Source: Angiostrongylus vasorum (taxonomy: Eukaryota; Nematoda; Chromadorea; Rhabditida; Metastrongylidae). From it: DNA of 64,000 nt. The notes under the pieces were generated by a model. It ran no database searches. It was not told the origin of the DNA and saw only the letters and a list, made by a program, of their open reading frames with translations. A program made the translations under genes and the position numbers. Within the stretch, counting starts at the first letter, position 1. Each line of letters starts with the position of its first letter. Of the stretch, positions 21,775 through 32,690 are shown one piece after another. The stretch is from the NCBI GenBank assembly GCA_018806985.1, contig JADANN010000338.1, positions 1 to 64,000 of the forward strand, in the 5' to 3' direction.

Positions 21775-21995
21775 GATCGATAAGAACTAGCTGAGAGACA
21801 GGCGAAACGAAGGACCCGCATGGTGTGGTGGTGAACGCGTTACTCCCCGGAAAGGACAATAGCGCGTTCGTTCCCCACCGCAAACACCTGCGGTCCGGAG
21901 TTTTGCAAATATCTCAGCAATCTTGTGGTTGTATTTCGCATAGTAATAACCTGCCATAAAAAGTGTAAAAGGCAGAAAATAAAAAGCTAAATCCA
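21775..21995 (+). repeat. SINE-2 copy
   Basis: Plus orientation, close to the right arm of the 14690-15058 palindrome: CTAGCTGAGAGACAGGCGAA, GGTGTGGTGGTGAACGCGTT, CCCCGGAAAGGACAATAGCG, TTTTGCAAATATCTCAGCA and the tail CCTGCCATAAAAAG. Confidence 0.8.
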
Positions 21996-22810
21996 GTTAA
22001 GTTAGTCAGCTACGTGGTGAACATACGCTTGGTGACAAGAGAAACAGAAATGGAAGTTATGAGCATGAACCGATTTGACAGAATGCCACGAGCAACTTCA
22101 CTATGAGAATCTGGTAGGTATGTGAATTGAAACGACTTGCTTATTATTTGAAATGGACCAATGATACCAAGAACGTCTTACTGAAACCAAGAGGTTTTCA
22201 AAGTTCACATGTACCAACACTGAGTGTTTTTAAGATTTATAGAATCTTTTCGCCTTTGACAAAACGTACTACGGTAAAATATTTGTAAGCATCGATTATG
22301 AAACAGCATAAAAACATGTGAATTTAATCATATAATCAATACTCAACGTAGAACCGGTTACAAAAACATTTTCAAAAAAACATAGAAGATGTCCTCATGA
22401 TATAAAAAATAATCAGCCAATAAACACGACTGACGGCTCAACTAGTAGGTATAGTGACCACACCTCACGATAGTACTGTATAGATGTGTCTCAAAAGTCG
22501 CGCATATCTCATCCCTCATGCATGACTTTTTGAAACGCATATCGTATGCGCTAAAAAAAACAGAAGTGAGTTAAGTTTCTAACAGGATAAAAAACAAGAA
22601 AAACTAAGAACGAGAACAACATAGCGCACGTAGGTCAGCTGTACCACACATATCACTTTAACTAAAGAAATTTCATGCAGAAAAGGAAGTCGCTGCTCAA
22701 ATAATACCTTGTCAATTTACGGCACTTTTATGATATTATTTACAAATGTTATGCGTAAAGTGTTGGGATGAGTGTATGAGCACATTGTGATTGCGACGGA
22801 GATGATCGTT
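21996..22810. other. Stretch without recognisable gene
   Basis: Nothing convincing on either strand. It lies just downstream of the 3' end of the minus-strand membrane-protein gene, so it may include its 3' UTR. Confidence 0.4.
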
Positions 22811-22817
22811 ATCACCT

Positions 22818-24810
22818 TTACACACACTGGTAGCTTCGTGTCGTAATCACATATGTCGGATCGCCGAGCCGTCGAGTATAAATCGGTAAATCGCTTCGTC
22901 GATCGATACTGTCACTCACTGCTTCCGAACTGCATTCAGAATGCAGCGACTCAACTGTTAAGTGCTCAATATGTTTTGATGATCGCGTCCAGCTTAATAG
23001 AAACTTGGAATCATATTGACAATTTTACCACTCATCGCCTACCTAATAGTGAATGGTAAGACTGTTAATGTTGTATGACGTGCTCTAAGAGCACATTTTT
23101 AAGAAAAGCTGCTCACTCTATAATAATATCATAGATCCCGTAGAAGAACATGACGTTATGATTGTGATATACGTATAGGAGTTCAGTGCCGCACAAAATG
23201 TTCACCAGTAGATAAAGACTCACCTACGGCAGACATCTCTGAACAGATAGGTGATGAACACAGTACTGAAAAGTGCTGTGATAGCGAATGCACCACATAA
23301 TGTGAACATCGCCGTCTGACTGAGGCATGTCGGTTGAGGGCTGGACGGTAGTGGAGGCGATTCTGCAGCTACTACAATGAAAGACGTAAACTAGCCGTCT
23401 CAGAAGTCAGTCACCTATCAACTGACGGATTGAAAATGGTTGACCTAATTAACTGCGATTGCAACGTTTATTCATAGAATAAATCAAATTTACAAGGCCC
23501 TCAGAGAGTAGCCATTTTTTGTTGTTCTCCCAGATTTTCAACGTCGAACGGTTATTTTCGAGCGATTATTAGACCACCACGAATCATCAATATTTGGAGA
23601 TTTCAGCGTTAAATTATCTTAAGCAATAGCAAACATTTAAGGAGCAGCGATCTTTTCTCTTTTTCCTTATTTTTCTTTAGAGCAATGTAAGTATTTGAAT
23701 CTGCAGAAGTATTCTTCTGCTAATCCCAAGACTGACTTTCTATTAACATCAGCATTGATCAGTAATACACTGCTTTCTTGATGAGCAAACACGAGGTTGT
23801 TAACAGCAAGATTTACTAAATACGACTTTGGCTGATGCTTCGGCGACTTCGCTTTCTTCAGAGCCTGGAAGAGTCAGGTTGACGCAATTCATTCAGTCAC
23901 AAACTCTCATAACCTTAGCAGACAAACTCTGTGCAGCTTCTCTCCAGTAACAACTAAGGGACTTAAGAACAACAAAACGGTGAGTGTTTAAGAGAAGCTG
24001 TTCACTGTACGAATAGGCCTTTACGTATTTAGTTCTGCCTGCTGAGGTTAAAAAGGTGTTTAACTGAATGGATTGAATGGATTGTCTGTCAATTTGACTC
24101 TTCCAAGCTCTGAAGAAGGCGAAAGCAGAAACGTCAGCCAGCACTGTATTAAATAAATCTTGCTGTTAACAAACCCATGTTTACTCAACAAGGAAACATT
24201 GTGCTTTTCTGCTGCTTGAGCTCTAATTGTTGGAATCACATAGCACGAACGGATTAGTAAGAATGCTTAAAACGTTTTATTTTAATCCAGAAAAGATTCT
24301 CAGAAATTGGAAGCTACTTTACTAAACAACATATTGATCGAGTAGAGATTTTTTCAACGACTTCGCTACAGGCAATATGTTTTCATTCAGAACGACTTCT
24401 CACTTTGCAGCAAAAAGTAATGCTGTTAGCGGGGTAGTCATTAAAAGCCCAAACACATTAGACATTGTGCATCATTGCGTCCAAATTATTCCACTGACCT
24501 GTCGAAGATGGCGGATCCTCTAACGGTCTTAGAGTAAGCTCCTCAGTCATCACGTCGATGATCTGGTCAGCGAGTCGTCGTCCTGTTCTCTCGTATACTG
24601 GAAAAAAGTCGAATCTTAAAGTTCAGAGATTTTGTATAAGTTGGGAATCTGGAACAAACGCTTACAAGCTTGTGTGTTCGGTGCTGGACTCGTGCTCTTT
24701 ACGAAAATTTCCAGTGGTCGATCGTTGCTGATATCCGGAATCACCGGAATTGTCCAATGGAATAAATTCACCTCTGTTGGAGGAATGCGATGGCTAGTGG
24801 TTTCTTCTGG
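22818..24810 (-). CDS. Single-pass membrane protein, 3' exons (four)
   Basis: Minus-strand exons 24666-24810, 24499-24597, 23224-23371 and 22818-22929 join in phase into 167 codons and TAA. The ectodomain part reads EVNLFHWTIPVIPDI, RPLEIFVKSTSPAPN, YERTGRRLADQIIDVMTEEL. A Pro-rich stalk (SPPLPSSPQPTC) leads to a transmembrane helix (MFTLCGAFAITALFSTVFI), then YLFRDVCR and a cytoplasmic tail (SDSIDRRSDLPIYTRRLGD ... RSYQCV). Splice sites are good (GTAAGC, GTCAGT and GTGAGT donors; CAG/TAG acceptors). The N-terminus is missing; the exon at 31244-31404 ends in a compatible phase. The large intron 23372-24498 holds a Penelope-derived inverted repeat. No family was recognised. Confidence 0.75.
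23830..23865 (-). ncRNA. Hammerhead-like motif (decayed)
   Basis: Minus strand: GGCT-CTGAAGA-stem II (AAGC...GCC)-GAAGC-ATC-AGCC. Substitutions in GAAA and GUC make it probably inactive. Confidence 0.45.
24106..24139 (+). ncRNA. Hammerhead-like motif
   Basis: AGCT-CTGAAGA-GGCGAAAGC-AGAAAC-GTC-AGCC. The core CTGANGA, GAAA and GTC are all kept. Stem II is shortened. Confidence 0.5.
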
Positions 24811-24924
24811 CTGGAATAAGATTATATTTTAGTTCCATGTAGCTGCGATTTAATTTACAACGACGAGAAAATTACTTGGAAACTTATTCCATAATATACA
24901 TGTTGGTACCATCTGCATCACTGT

Positions 24925-25270
24925 GCGTTTATTTTTTATTTACTGCCTACTCTTTCATGGCAGGGGTGCGATGTGAACTGCAACCACAACGATGCTGAGA
25001 TGTAAGCAAAACTTGGGACCTCAGGTCGGTTCCCAACACCCGATTGCCCTTTGCACCATTCCCGTTGACGGGTGACTGTTAAAAGCCCCCGACAAAATAA
25101 AATCATTGTCGAGAGAAAGGCAAGGCAAAGAACTCGGTCAGTGTCGTGGACAACATGTGAGTCCTTGGTAGAAACAATCCTAGGTTCGAAGTCTACACGA
25201 GGTTCTGAGTTTTGCTTATTTCTCGACATCCTTGTGGTTGTAGTTTACTATCTGTATCATCTCCATTACG
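24925..25270. repeat. SINE-2 inverted pair
   Basis: The left minus unit (TTTATTTACTGCCTACTC, CAACCACAACGATGCTGAG) meets a right plus unit with a clear B box (TAGGTTCGAAGTCTAC) and tail (TTCTGAGTTTTGCTTATTTC). The centre includes CCCGTTGACGGGTGACTG. Confidence 0.65.
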
Positions 25271-25364
25271 CGTAATCACATTACCAATTGAAAGGGTGGC
25301 ACAAAATCATTGGGGGCTTTTAGTTTGTTTTCAGTGGAGGGGAAGTCAAAAAGTTAAAAAAAAG

Positions 25365-25590
25365 GATAAAGCTTTAGGAGTTGATCAATCCAATGAATGC
25401 ATATTTGGCCTTTACAATGACTCGCGGTAGCCTGCTGATGTATCGAGCCAGTGGTGCTATTCTTCCAGACAAGTCTGGCACCAATTTGCCGACCCCAAAG
25501 GGATAGACGGGTTGGTGAGCCTGGGGAGCGGGAATTGATCCCATGTCAACTGCAAGGCGCCTCCGACCACTGCGCTACACGCGCTTCTTG
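25365..25590 (-). repeat. SINE-1 copy with internal deletion
   Basis: Minus orientation. About 60 bp is missing between GATCAATCC and AATGAATGCATAT. The head complement CCGACCACTGCGCTACACGCGC is well kept. Confidence 0.75.
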
Positions 25591-25639
25591 ATAGTAACAG
25601 CAGTCAAGAGTAGCTATGTTAAATCGGCAATGGGATATA

Positions 25640-25960
25640 TTAGGAAGAGGCTAGCACAATGGTAGTGGTGCCGGTCACCACGAACATGGTGCTGGTTCGA
25701 TCTTGGCATCGGACTTTTCTGCGAAAATTCCACTCTCTGTATCCAGGTGGAAACGCTATAGACTGGCATCTCAGGACTCCAGGGAGAATCGACTGGCTCT
25801 GTATTCAACGACATTCAAGATAAAGGGAAAATTCTTAAGCAGCGGCCGAAGCCACATGTAAAAGTTGGGAGACCCCCATGGACGTTTGGTGCGACGAAAC
25901 GAATCGAATGTTAAAAGTGCAGGGATCTGCACTGTAGATGTGAAAGACAAGTCGCATAAA
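25640..25960 (+). repeat. SINE-3 copy with clear A and B boxes
   Basis: Plus orientation: CTAGCACAATGGTAGTGGTG (A-box-like) and GGTGCTGGTTCGATCTTGG (B box) in tRNA spacing. Then a non-tRNA body: TCAGGACTCCAGGGAGAATC, ATTCAACGACATTCAAGATAA, AGCAGCGGCCGAAGCCACAT, ACGAAACGAATCGAATG. Best family member here. Confidence 0.75.
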
Positions 25961-26163
25961 AAAAAGTTTGAGAAAATGGGATTCATTGCTTTTATTAGGC
26001 AGTGTGGTAGAAACGTATAAATTCTGATATCAAATATAGTTTTGCATTAATTAGTACTGATAAATGGATAGTTCGAGTTCCAATCTTCTTAAACCGCGGC
26101 ATCCAAAATATGAATGAAACCACACCGTATACGAAGAAAATATCTAGGAAATAAATAATGGAA

Positions 26164-26355
26164 TGTGTTGTGTAGTGGCTAAAGGCGGGATGAACCTGCT
26201 CATTCGTTTAATCTTCTCCACCGGCAACCTTATTTGGTGCATCTGTTGATCCACAGATGTCACTGGCTGGGAGCCAAATCAGCATCCACTCATTTCCAAG
26301 ATGCTACGAATAGAATCGAATACATGGCACATCCTCAAATGTTGAATTGATGCCT
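26164..26355 (+). repeat. Probable SINE-1, strongly decayed
   Basis: Plus orientation with weak matches to the A-box region (TTGTGTAGTGGCTAAAGGCG) and the distal block (CGAATACATGGCACATCC). Confidence 0.35.
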
Positions 26356-26423
26356 GCTATTAAGTTTTTTTTCCTTACTGTATTCATGCATACTATTTAA
26401 TTGCTTTCACTCATATCAACTTT

Positions 26424-26470
26424 CTGTTGCCGGGAATCGAACCCGGGCCTTACGGATGAGAGCGCGGTAC
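26424..26470 (-). tRNA. 3' half of tRNA-Glu (CTC), pseudogene joined to the RTE 5' end
   Basis: The minus strand reads TACCGCGCTCTCATCCG (anticodon loop with CTC), then GGCCCGGGTTCGATTCCCGG (T arm) and CAACAG, the 3' acceptor strand. The D arm and 5' acceptor strand are absent, so this is not a gene. It lies inside the target-site duplication of the RTE insertion, in the opposite orientation to the RTE. Confidence 0.7.
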
Positions 26471-28299
26471 AAGCAGAAGAAACTACTGGAAGCAGCTGGG
26501 AAAAGAAGCAGTCTGAAAAAAATGCCGTCGGGACTTGTGTGATTATAATGTTCCGCTGTCAGCCTTGATGAACGAAGGTGGAATCGCCAAATGTTGCCGC
26601 CATGACATGGAATTAATAGCGGAAACGTTCTACACCAACCTTTTCCGCTCCACAATCCCTGTCCCGGACCCTAATATCCCCGCTGGAGAAAAACCACCTG
26701 GAATTCTTCTGTCGGAGGTTCGAGTTGCGATAGAAACATGAAAAGGGCCCAGCTGCAGAACCAGACAATGTCACCGCCGATTTCCTTAGAGCTGGAGGCC
26801 ACAATTTACATGTACTTCTCGCAAATCATATGACGGCCTACCTTCAATTCAAGGAAAAAATCCCAGACCAGTGGAGGACGTTGCGCACGATCATCCTGCC
26901 CAAGAAAGGAGACCGAAGGGATCTTCGTAACTATCGTCCCATATGCTTGTTGGGTGTACTCTACAAGCTCTTCACGAAAATTATCCTCTTGCGCATATGA
27001 AGGACATCGGATGAGGCGCAACCAGTCGAGCAAGCAGGATTTCGGAAAGGATTTTGCTGTATGGACCACATCCAAACCGTGTTTAGGGTCATCGAAGTTT
27101 GTCGAGAATACCACTTGCCTCTAGTCCTAACCTTTGTCGACTACGAAAAAGCGTTCGATAGTGTCGATACGAATGAAATCCCGAGCAGCGCTTGTCGACC
27201 AAGGAGTGGACCCGTGCTACATAAGAACTCTGTGCGACTGTTATCGGAACTGCACTACGAAAATACAGCTTTTCCATCGACCTCTTACCATAACCATAGG
27301 AAAAGAGGGTTCGACGGGGCGACACAATATCGCCAAAGCTGTTCAGTGCCGCACTGCAGTGGATAGTGAAGTCACTCGATCGGGATGAGAAGGACATACG
27401 CATTGGTGGAAAAATTCCTATCAAACCTCCGTTTTGCCGACGACATTGTCATCTTCTCAAGAAGTACTAGCGAAGCAGAGATAATGATCAACGAGCTCAA
27501 CGAAGCGGGGGAAAAAGATCGGACTTCGCATAAATCGAATGAAGACCCAGTTCGTGAAAAACCCATGGTGCGAAGGCGAGAAAATTGAATTGCATGGCTC
27601 TCTCATTGCAGAGACCACCTCGTGCGTATACCTTGGGTGACCAATGAACATAGAAAACAACATGAAAGAGGAAATAGACAAAAGAAGGAGAGCAGTTTGG
27701 GCCACATTCGGGCCTCTCAAAGAAGCCACCGACCAACTGAAGGACCCAAAAACCCGCGCTCATTTCTTCGATTCTTCGGTCCTCCCAGCGCTCTGTTATG
27801 CTGCGGAAACGTGGGTTGATACTTCAACTGCGTCAAGAATGCTTCGCACTTCCCACAGAGCGCTTGAGCGATGTCTTCTGAAATATAACCGGCACTTTCA
27901 ATATCTAGCCGGAATGCGAAGCTCTGATCTTCGAAATCTTTTCTTCGAGATCCAGGAGATTACACATCGATAGTGAAACATAGATGGGTCGGTCACATAA
28001 TCAGAAGAACGGACGACAGATAGACGAAAAGAACAGTAGAGTGGACTCCAAGAGAATGCAAACGTTCCCCCAGGACGACCACCTACATGTTGTGCGGACG
28101 TGTTCGTAAACAAAGTTAACCAGCTGTACTCGCAGCTGCAGCTGTTTTACAAATCACGGTAAGAGACTCGCAAGCGCTACCATGCTCGAACAAGACCACT
28201 CCCATGGACTACGATTGCGAGAGAAAGGAATGAATGGCATATGTGCTGGGGTCCGCACAGCTCGTGAAGACGGACCGTCCAAGTATCCAAGTAAGTATC
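26424..28299 (+). mobile_element. RTE non-LTR retrotransposon, 5'-truncated, with 12-bp target-site duplication
   Basis: Broken plus-strand frames encode the RT and C-terminal regions of a hookworm-type RTE protein: LKKCRRDLCDYNVPLSALMN near 26514, ETFYTNLFRSTIPVPDP, DNVTADFLRAGGHNLHVLL near 26765, QWRTLRTIILPKKGDRRDL, RNYRPICLLG, FVDYEKAFDSV near 27133, RFADDIVIFSRST (catalytic FADD) near 27430, DSSVLPALCYAAETW near 27770. At least four frameshifts and several stops make it inactive. The 3' tail is AAGTATCCAAGTAAGTAT. CATATCAACTTT occurs at 26412-26423 and 28300-28311, a perfect target-site duplication. The insertion begins with an antisense tRNA fragment (26424-26470). Confidence 0.85.
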
Positions 28300-28354
28300 C
28301 ATATCAACTTTAACATCCACTTATTTAACCACCAAGTTAAACAAGTAATTCAAA

Positions 28355-28518
28355 TGAGTACCACTGGAACCTTCATTGTCTTTCCTAGCTGCGATCAGCG
28401 GCACCCAGCAGGCTTTGTTTGCTCGACAGACCGATTTCAGATAGAAAAGGACATTACGCCTTTTCATGAGACGCCTTACTTTCGGTGCTTCAACATCTAT
28501 GACTGTTTCGTCAAGTAA
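28355..28518 (+). CDS. Candidate cysteine-containing terminal coding segment
   Basis: The open frame reads TGTFIVFPSCDQRHPAGFVC, then FQIEKDITPFHETPYFRCF and YDCFVK before TAA. Composition and four cysteines look protein-like. It starts about 45 bp after the RTE target-site duplication, so upstream exons may have been separated by that insertion. No acceptor could be fixed and no family was recognised. Confidence 0.3.
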
Positions 28519-29309
28519 TGTGTTAAATATCGGGATTTGCTCACGAGCCGCTTATCGAATTCTTTCGAGGTATCGGTGAGGTCTTTCTATTGGACACAAC
28601 CTTAAACTCCCTCCATTTTCCTTCCGCACTGTGGACCACACGTTTTTGGCCAAGTGCTGACGTTTAATTTACAATTCGCATAGAAGCAACAAATATGTGA
28701 CTAGAAGTGCATTTATACAAAGAGAAGAAATCAATCTTGTATGTCATATATAGAGTCATTCCCAAAGAGAACCTAGCGGCACCTAGATGGAAATACAGTT
28801 TGATTTCTGATAAAAAATCAAAGGTGCCTGCGTGCTACAATCGATGTAAGCAATATATGACGCAACCGTTACTATGGTTAATTTCTTCACAACAACAATT
28901 GAGTGAAAACCACGCTTTTAATTCAATTTTTTGATGGACAGGTGAAACAAAAACATGCTAAATCCCGCCTACTCTGGCCTTCAACCAATAGTAGCCATTC
29001 ATGAATAGAGGGCACAGGACATCCAGCTCTTTTGGTTGGTGGGCTTCCGTAGATAAAGTTGGTTTCCCAAGCTTAGACACGAAAGACCATCACTATGCTA
29101 AAATTACACACTTTTTAAAATCAGAACGTGGTTATTGAAAAGATTCCGTTGTTAAAAAGTAATAAAGCAACCCCCAAAAAAAAGGTGAAAACCTCAAACT
29201 CTTTTCACTGATCTTAGACCGTTATCATAGCACGTCGCCAATTTTTTAGACGTCAAAATTTTTATCAGTTGTAGTCCTTCTTCGGACACAAATTTAAAAA
29301 ATTTCACCG

Positions 29310-29420
29310 TATTCTTGATGAGCAAACGCGAGGTTGTTATTATGTTCTTTAATCGCAAAAGCTGTCGCTTTGGTAGATGTCGCCTTCTTTAGAGCCTGTA
29401 GAAGACCAAGTTGACTCCAG
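29310..29420 (-). mobile_element. Penelope-like terminus, left of an inverted pair
   Basis: Minus strand carries GGCTCTAAAGAAGGCGACAT ... AAAGCGACAGCT (decayed hammerhead, 29360-29396) followed by AACCTCGCGTTTGCTCATCA. It mirrors the terminus at 30950-31060. Confidence 0.5.
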
Positions 29421-30949
29421 TCTACTCAACCAAACGCCTCCATAAACAAAATAGAGAAAATACTAAACCAAGATTTCAATTCCATTGAAAATAGAATAGC
29501 TTCTTTGCACACCACCGCTTTCTATGACTCTTCCACTGAGTATTCCACGTGAAGATCAATTGCACAGAGTTCAAATGGAAGCATCATGTGGCTTCCACAT
29601 TAAAGTATCAGTCGTAAATACTGTGTGTTAGTTGGTGCACTGGAGTGGTAGCGCGTTGAGCGTTGAGTTTGACTCGGATTGGCTAATGAACCAAATGTAT
29701 TAGTTGGTGCAATGGAATATGGGACTTCGGGTCAGTCTTCGGCAGAGAACAATTGCTAACTCGAAGTAGAGTGCTTGACTCTGTATGAATTCGCCACACG
29801 GGACTTTTTGACGTAAGCACGGAGAACAATGTCAAGCTTGGGTTATAACTGTTTATATCGATAATTATAATAGAATATACACAATCTGGCGATGGTTAGT
29901 TGAGTGAGCTGGCACGATCTAGATTGAAATGAGGATAAGTGAAGCGCTTGAACGAAGCTAGGCAAACACTGGAGTTGGAGCACTGTGGGAGTGAGGCACC
30001 AAAATGCCGATATACTGGAACACTCGCCGACTGAGACACAGGCACTGGAGCACGGGGGGGAATGCAATGCAAGCACTCCTTTGATGACTAATAGTGCTCC
30101 TTATATTCCATCTGTAATGGAGAGGGGGCTTCTACAGAGGGAACTAGGGAGAGTGCTCAGAAAGAGGTTCTAAAACTTTCTGAGTTAGTACAACTCGATA
30201 GAACTACATGCACAGAAGGATTGTGAAGTCTATATAATAGCTTATACAGAAAGTGCATGTAACAGCAATGGAGTGGGTTTTACAAAAAGTTGGTTGGAAC
30301 AGCAGATGCTGGAAGGTACATGCAGCTGACAGTTAGTCATTTAGTACCTGAACTGTCGGACAAAGAAGAGCGATTCATACAAAGGAGTTAGGGAACCCCT
30401 TTCCAGCCAGCTGCGAGGCATGTTCATGAGGTCGTCGCTAGGAGACAATTTGCAGAAGATGCAAGCATAGATTTAAGGTAGTTGCAGGTAACCAGTTAAC
30501 ATAGGAAACACACGCTAACATAGAAGATAGGAACTATTTGAGGAACAGTCACTATACATTGTAGGAGATCACGCGTGATAACGAGGCATTCTTCCCGTGG
30601 TTCATTTTCGGATTCTTGGAATTCATCCAATTTTTGTCCAAGAATTTTTGTTCAGTTCGAACAAAATTCCAGGAATCCGAAAATAAACCTCAAGAAGGAA
30701 TGCCTCGTTATCTGAGTTGATCTCGTGGTCTCACACAATATTTGTGACTGGTGTTTAATATGAGAGGCACGTTACCTATCCATGTGAACAATGTACGGCT
30801 GATCTCCACATGAAATACTCAGTGGAAGACTTATAAAAGGTGGTGAGTGTGCTGGGAAGCTACTTTGCTTTCAATGCAATTGAAATCTTGTTTCCGTGTT
30901 TTTTTCTGTTGCGATTGGTCATGGAGGTATTTGGCCGGGTTAGACTGCA
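29421..30949. other. 1.5-kb segment between inverted Penelope termini, no gene
   Basis: Contains a tRNA-like head (TTGGTGCACTGGAGTGGTAG near 29633), a short imperfect repeat of TTAGTTGGTGCA near 29700, and a foldback at 30577-30712. No convincing exon was seen. Confidence 0.45.
30577..30712. repeat. Small foldback element (hairpin)
   Basis: The arms GATAACGAGGCATTC ... TTTTCGGATTCTTGGAATT and their complement (AATTCCAGGAATCCGAAAAT ... GAATGCCTCGTTATC) are about 50 bp each and enclose about 40 bp. It resembles a MITE. Flanking duplications were not clear. Confidence 0.7.
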
Positions 30950-31060
30950 GTCAGCATGACCTTCTCAGACTGTGAAGAAGGCGAAATCCACCGAAACCAC
31001 AGTTTATTCATAAATAAGGAGTAAAGCAACAACCTCGCATTTGCTCATCAAGAGAGTAGT
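30950..31060 (+). mobile_element. Penelope-like terminus, right of an inverted pair
   Basis: Plus strand carries GTGAAGAAGGCGAAATCC then CCGAAACCACAG (decayed hammerhead) and AACCTCGCATTTGCTCATCA, the mirror of 29310-29420. Confidence 0.5.
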
Positions 31061-31243
31061 GAATTATTTGATCGATGTCGAGGTTAACAAAAAAATGGTC
31101 TTAGAAATTACCACGAAGAAAATAAGTTCACGCTATAAATTAAAACTGGAAGAACAAAGGTGTTTTCTGGAATGTCTGTATTTTATAGGTTCGTGGATAG
31201 GCAAACCGTAGATGGATTGCGGTGAAGTGCATTCTGGACTTAC

Positions 31244-31404
31244 CGTAGTCTCAGTGGCTAGCATTTTCAGTGTTGTTTGGCGTGCCTTGAAATTCTTCTC
31301 TTCTGTTATCACCGTCTTCGTGTGTGTTTTCGCTTCTGTTTTGTTGTCATCGTCTGCCATACCGTCTTGCTCCTTCCGCCATGGATTCATTGTTTCGAAT
31401 TCGC
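31244..31404 (-). CDS. Internal exon of an unrecognised minus-strand gene
   Basis: Acceptor GTGTATACAG and donor GTAAGT bound an open exon (starts after one base of a codon, ends in phase 0). It encodes GEFETMNPWRKEQDGMADDD and, after EAKTHTKTVITEEKNF, ends ...LKMLATETT. It is hydrophilic and Lys/Thr/Glu-rich. The frame stays open upstream to 31492, so the exon could be longer. Its phase would allow a join to exon 24666-24810 of the membrane-protein gene on the same strand, 6.4 kb away across RTE and SINE insertions (inference). Confidence 0.5.
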
Positions 31405-32054
31405 CTGTATACACTTCAAAAAAAGACACCCACAAATTTCTGCGATATTTCAATTCCAGGGTTAAAAAATATTCAATGACGAGGAACTCGTCCACTGAAT
31501 AAATTGAAACTTCTTTCTTATGCTATTGTTTTAGCCACTATCATAATATAATATCTCATCGTACCCATTTCAATCTGGTTTGAAGGGCTGCTTCATCACA
31601 GACCAGCAGTGCCGTTCATTCTAAGCACTATGTGAGGAGTAGTGTCATCTCCGGTTTGCATCTCTACCTCAGTTTTCCATCCTTTGTGGTAGAAGTTTTA
31701 TAAGGGTCATAAGAGTTCATAAGATCTTTAGTTCTTGATCTCTATGTATGCTCATAAACCAATCCTTGAGTCGCTGCTGTCACCTAGCGAGCGATATTCA
31801 ACTTCACCATAATATTGCCACAGTGTCAGTTAATATCAAGAGTACTGCATAGGAGTGCATGCGATAAATTGATCTCTGTAAAGTCCGTATATGCACTTTT
31901 GTTGAATCGTTGCCTGTGTTAAGGATTATAGCCAATTTTTTAAGATACGTGTTGTAGTGAACCCTACAAATCGTCGTTTTCTTGTTCAGCAATCGCGAGG
32001 TTGTTAAACAGCATACATTTACTTCCATACAAAAACACAATACAATACAACAGT

Positions 32055-32090
32055 AGCTGACGTTTCGGCAGTATCGCCTTCTTCAGAGCC
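32055..32090 (-). ncRNA. Hammerhead ribozyme-like motif, intact core
   Basis: Minus strand: GGCT-CTGAAGA-A-GGC/GATACT/GCC-GAAA-C-GTC-AGCT. Stem I (GGCU:AGCU) and a 3-bp stem II form. The core matches CUGANGA...GAAA...GUC. An unpaired A precedes stem II. Confidence 0.6.
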
Positions 32091-32654
32091 TGGAAGGGTA
32101 TACTGACATACAATTTACTAGGCCAAACGCTTCAATGACACTTACAAAAAGACGAAAAACTCTATGGTAATTACATGGTCAACAGCTTCTCGAAAAAAAA
32201 CTCACCGCTTTTTTTACGTGCCTTCCCATGAGGAAGATTAGAACAGCTGATTATGGTCGCATAAGGTTGATGACTGCACCATCCCACATCAGGAATTGAT
32301 GCGAACATACGGGGTCAGGTCGCGTATGACCTCTGGGCATTCATCCCCTGCTATTCATTGTAGGGTTTTTTGGCATTTATCCAAAAAAGCCTCAAGAAGT
32401 TTTCGCGCTGGTGTTCTAGTCTCCTGCGCAAGGATATTGACTTTTACTTCAAAATCGTCCCCGCTGTGCTTTTGTATCCTATGCGTGCCTAGTGGGGTAC
32501 TTTGTCTTAGTTTTCGTTTGCCATCTAGGTGTTCTTTTTCGGTGAGTTTTTTCGAGAAGCTGTTGACCATGTAATTACCATAGAGTTTTTCGTCTTTTTG
32601 TAAGTGTCATTGAAGCGTTTGGCCTAGTAAATTGTATGTCAGTATACCCTTCCA

Positions 32655-32690
32655 GGCTCTGAAGAAGGCGATACTGCCGAAACGTCAGCT
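32655..32690 (+). ncRNA. Hammerhead ribozyme-like motif, intact core
   Basis: Identical to the motif at 32055-32090 but on the plus strand, in the opposite arm of the foldback. A read-through RNA would contain one sense and one antisense copy. Confidence 0.6.

Larger units (their letters stand above)
23770..24200. mobile_element. Penelope-derived inverted repeat inside an intron
   Basis: Left arm (about 23770-23920, minus) and right arm (about 24050-24200, plus) are diverged reverse complements. Both contain GTTAACAGCAAGATTTA, a hammerhead-like core and TTGACTCTTCC-like sequence. They sit within intron 23372-24498 of the membrane-protein gene. Confidence 0.6.

Noticed and set aside
22853..23059. 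Plus-strand ORF of 68 codons
   Set aside because: It overlaps, on the opposite strand, the well-supported terminal exon 22818-22929.
26423..26470. Functional tRNA-Glu gene
   Set aside because: Only the 3' half is present. The D arm and 5' acceptor strand are missing.
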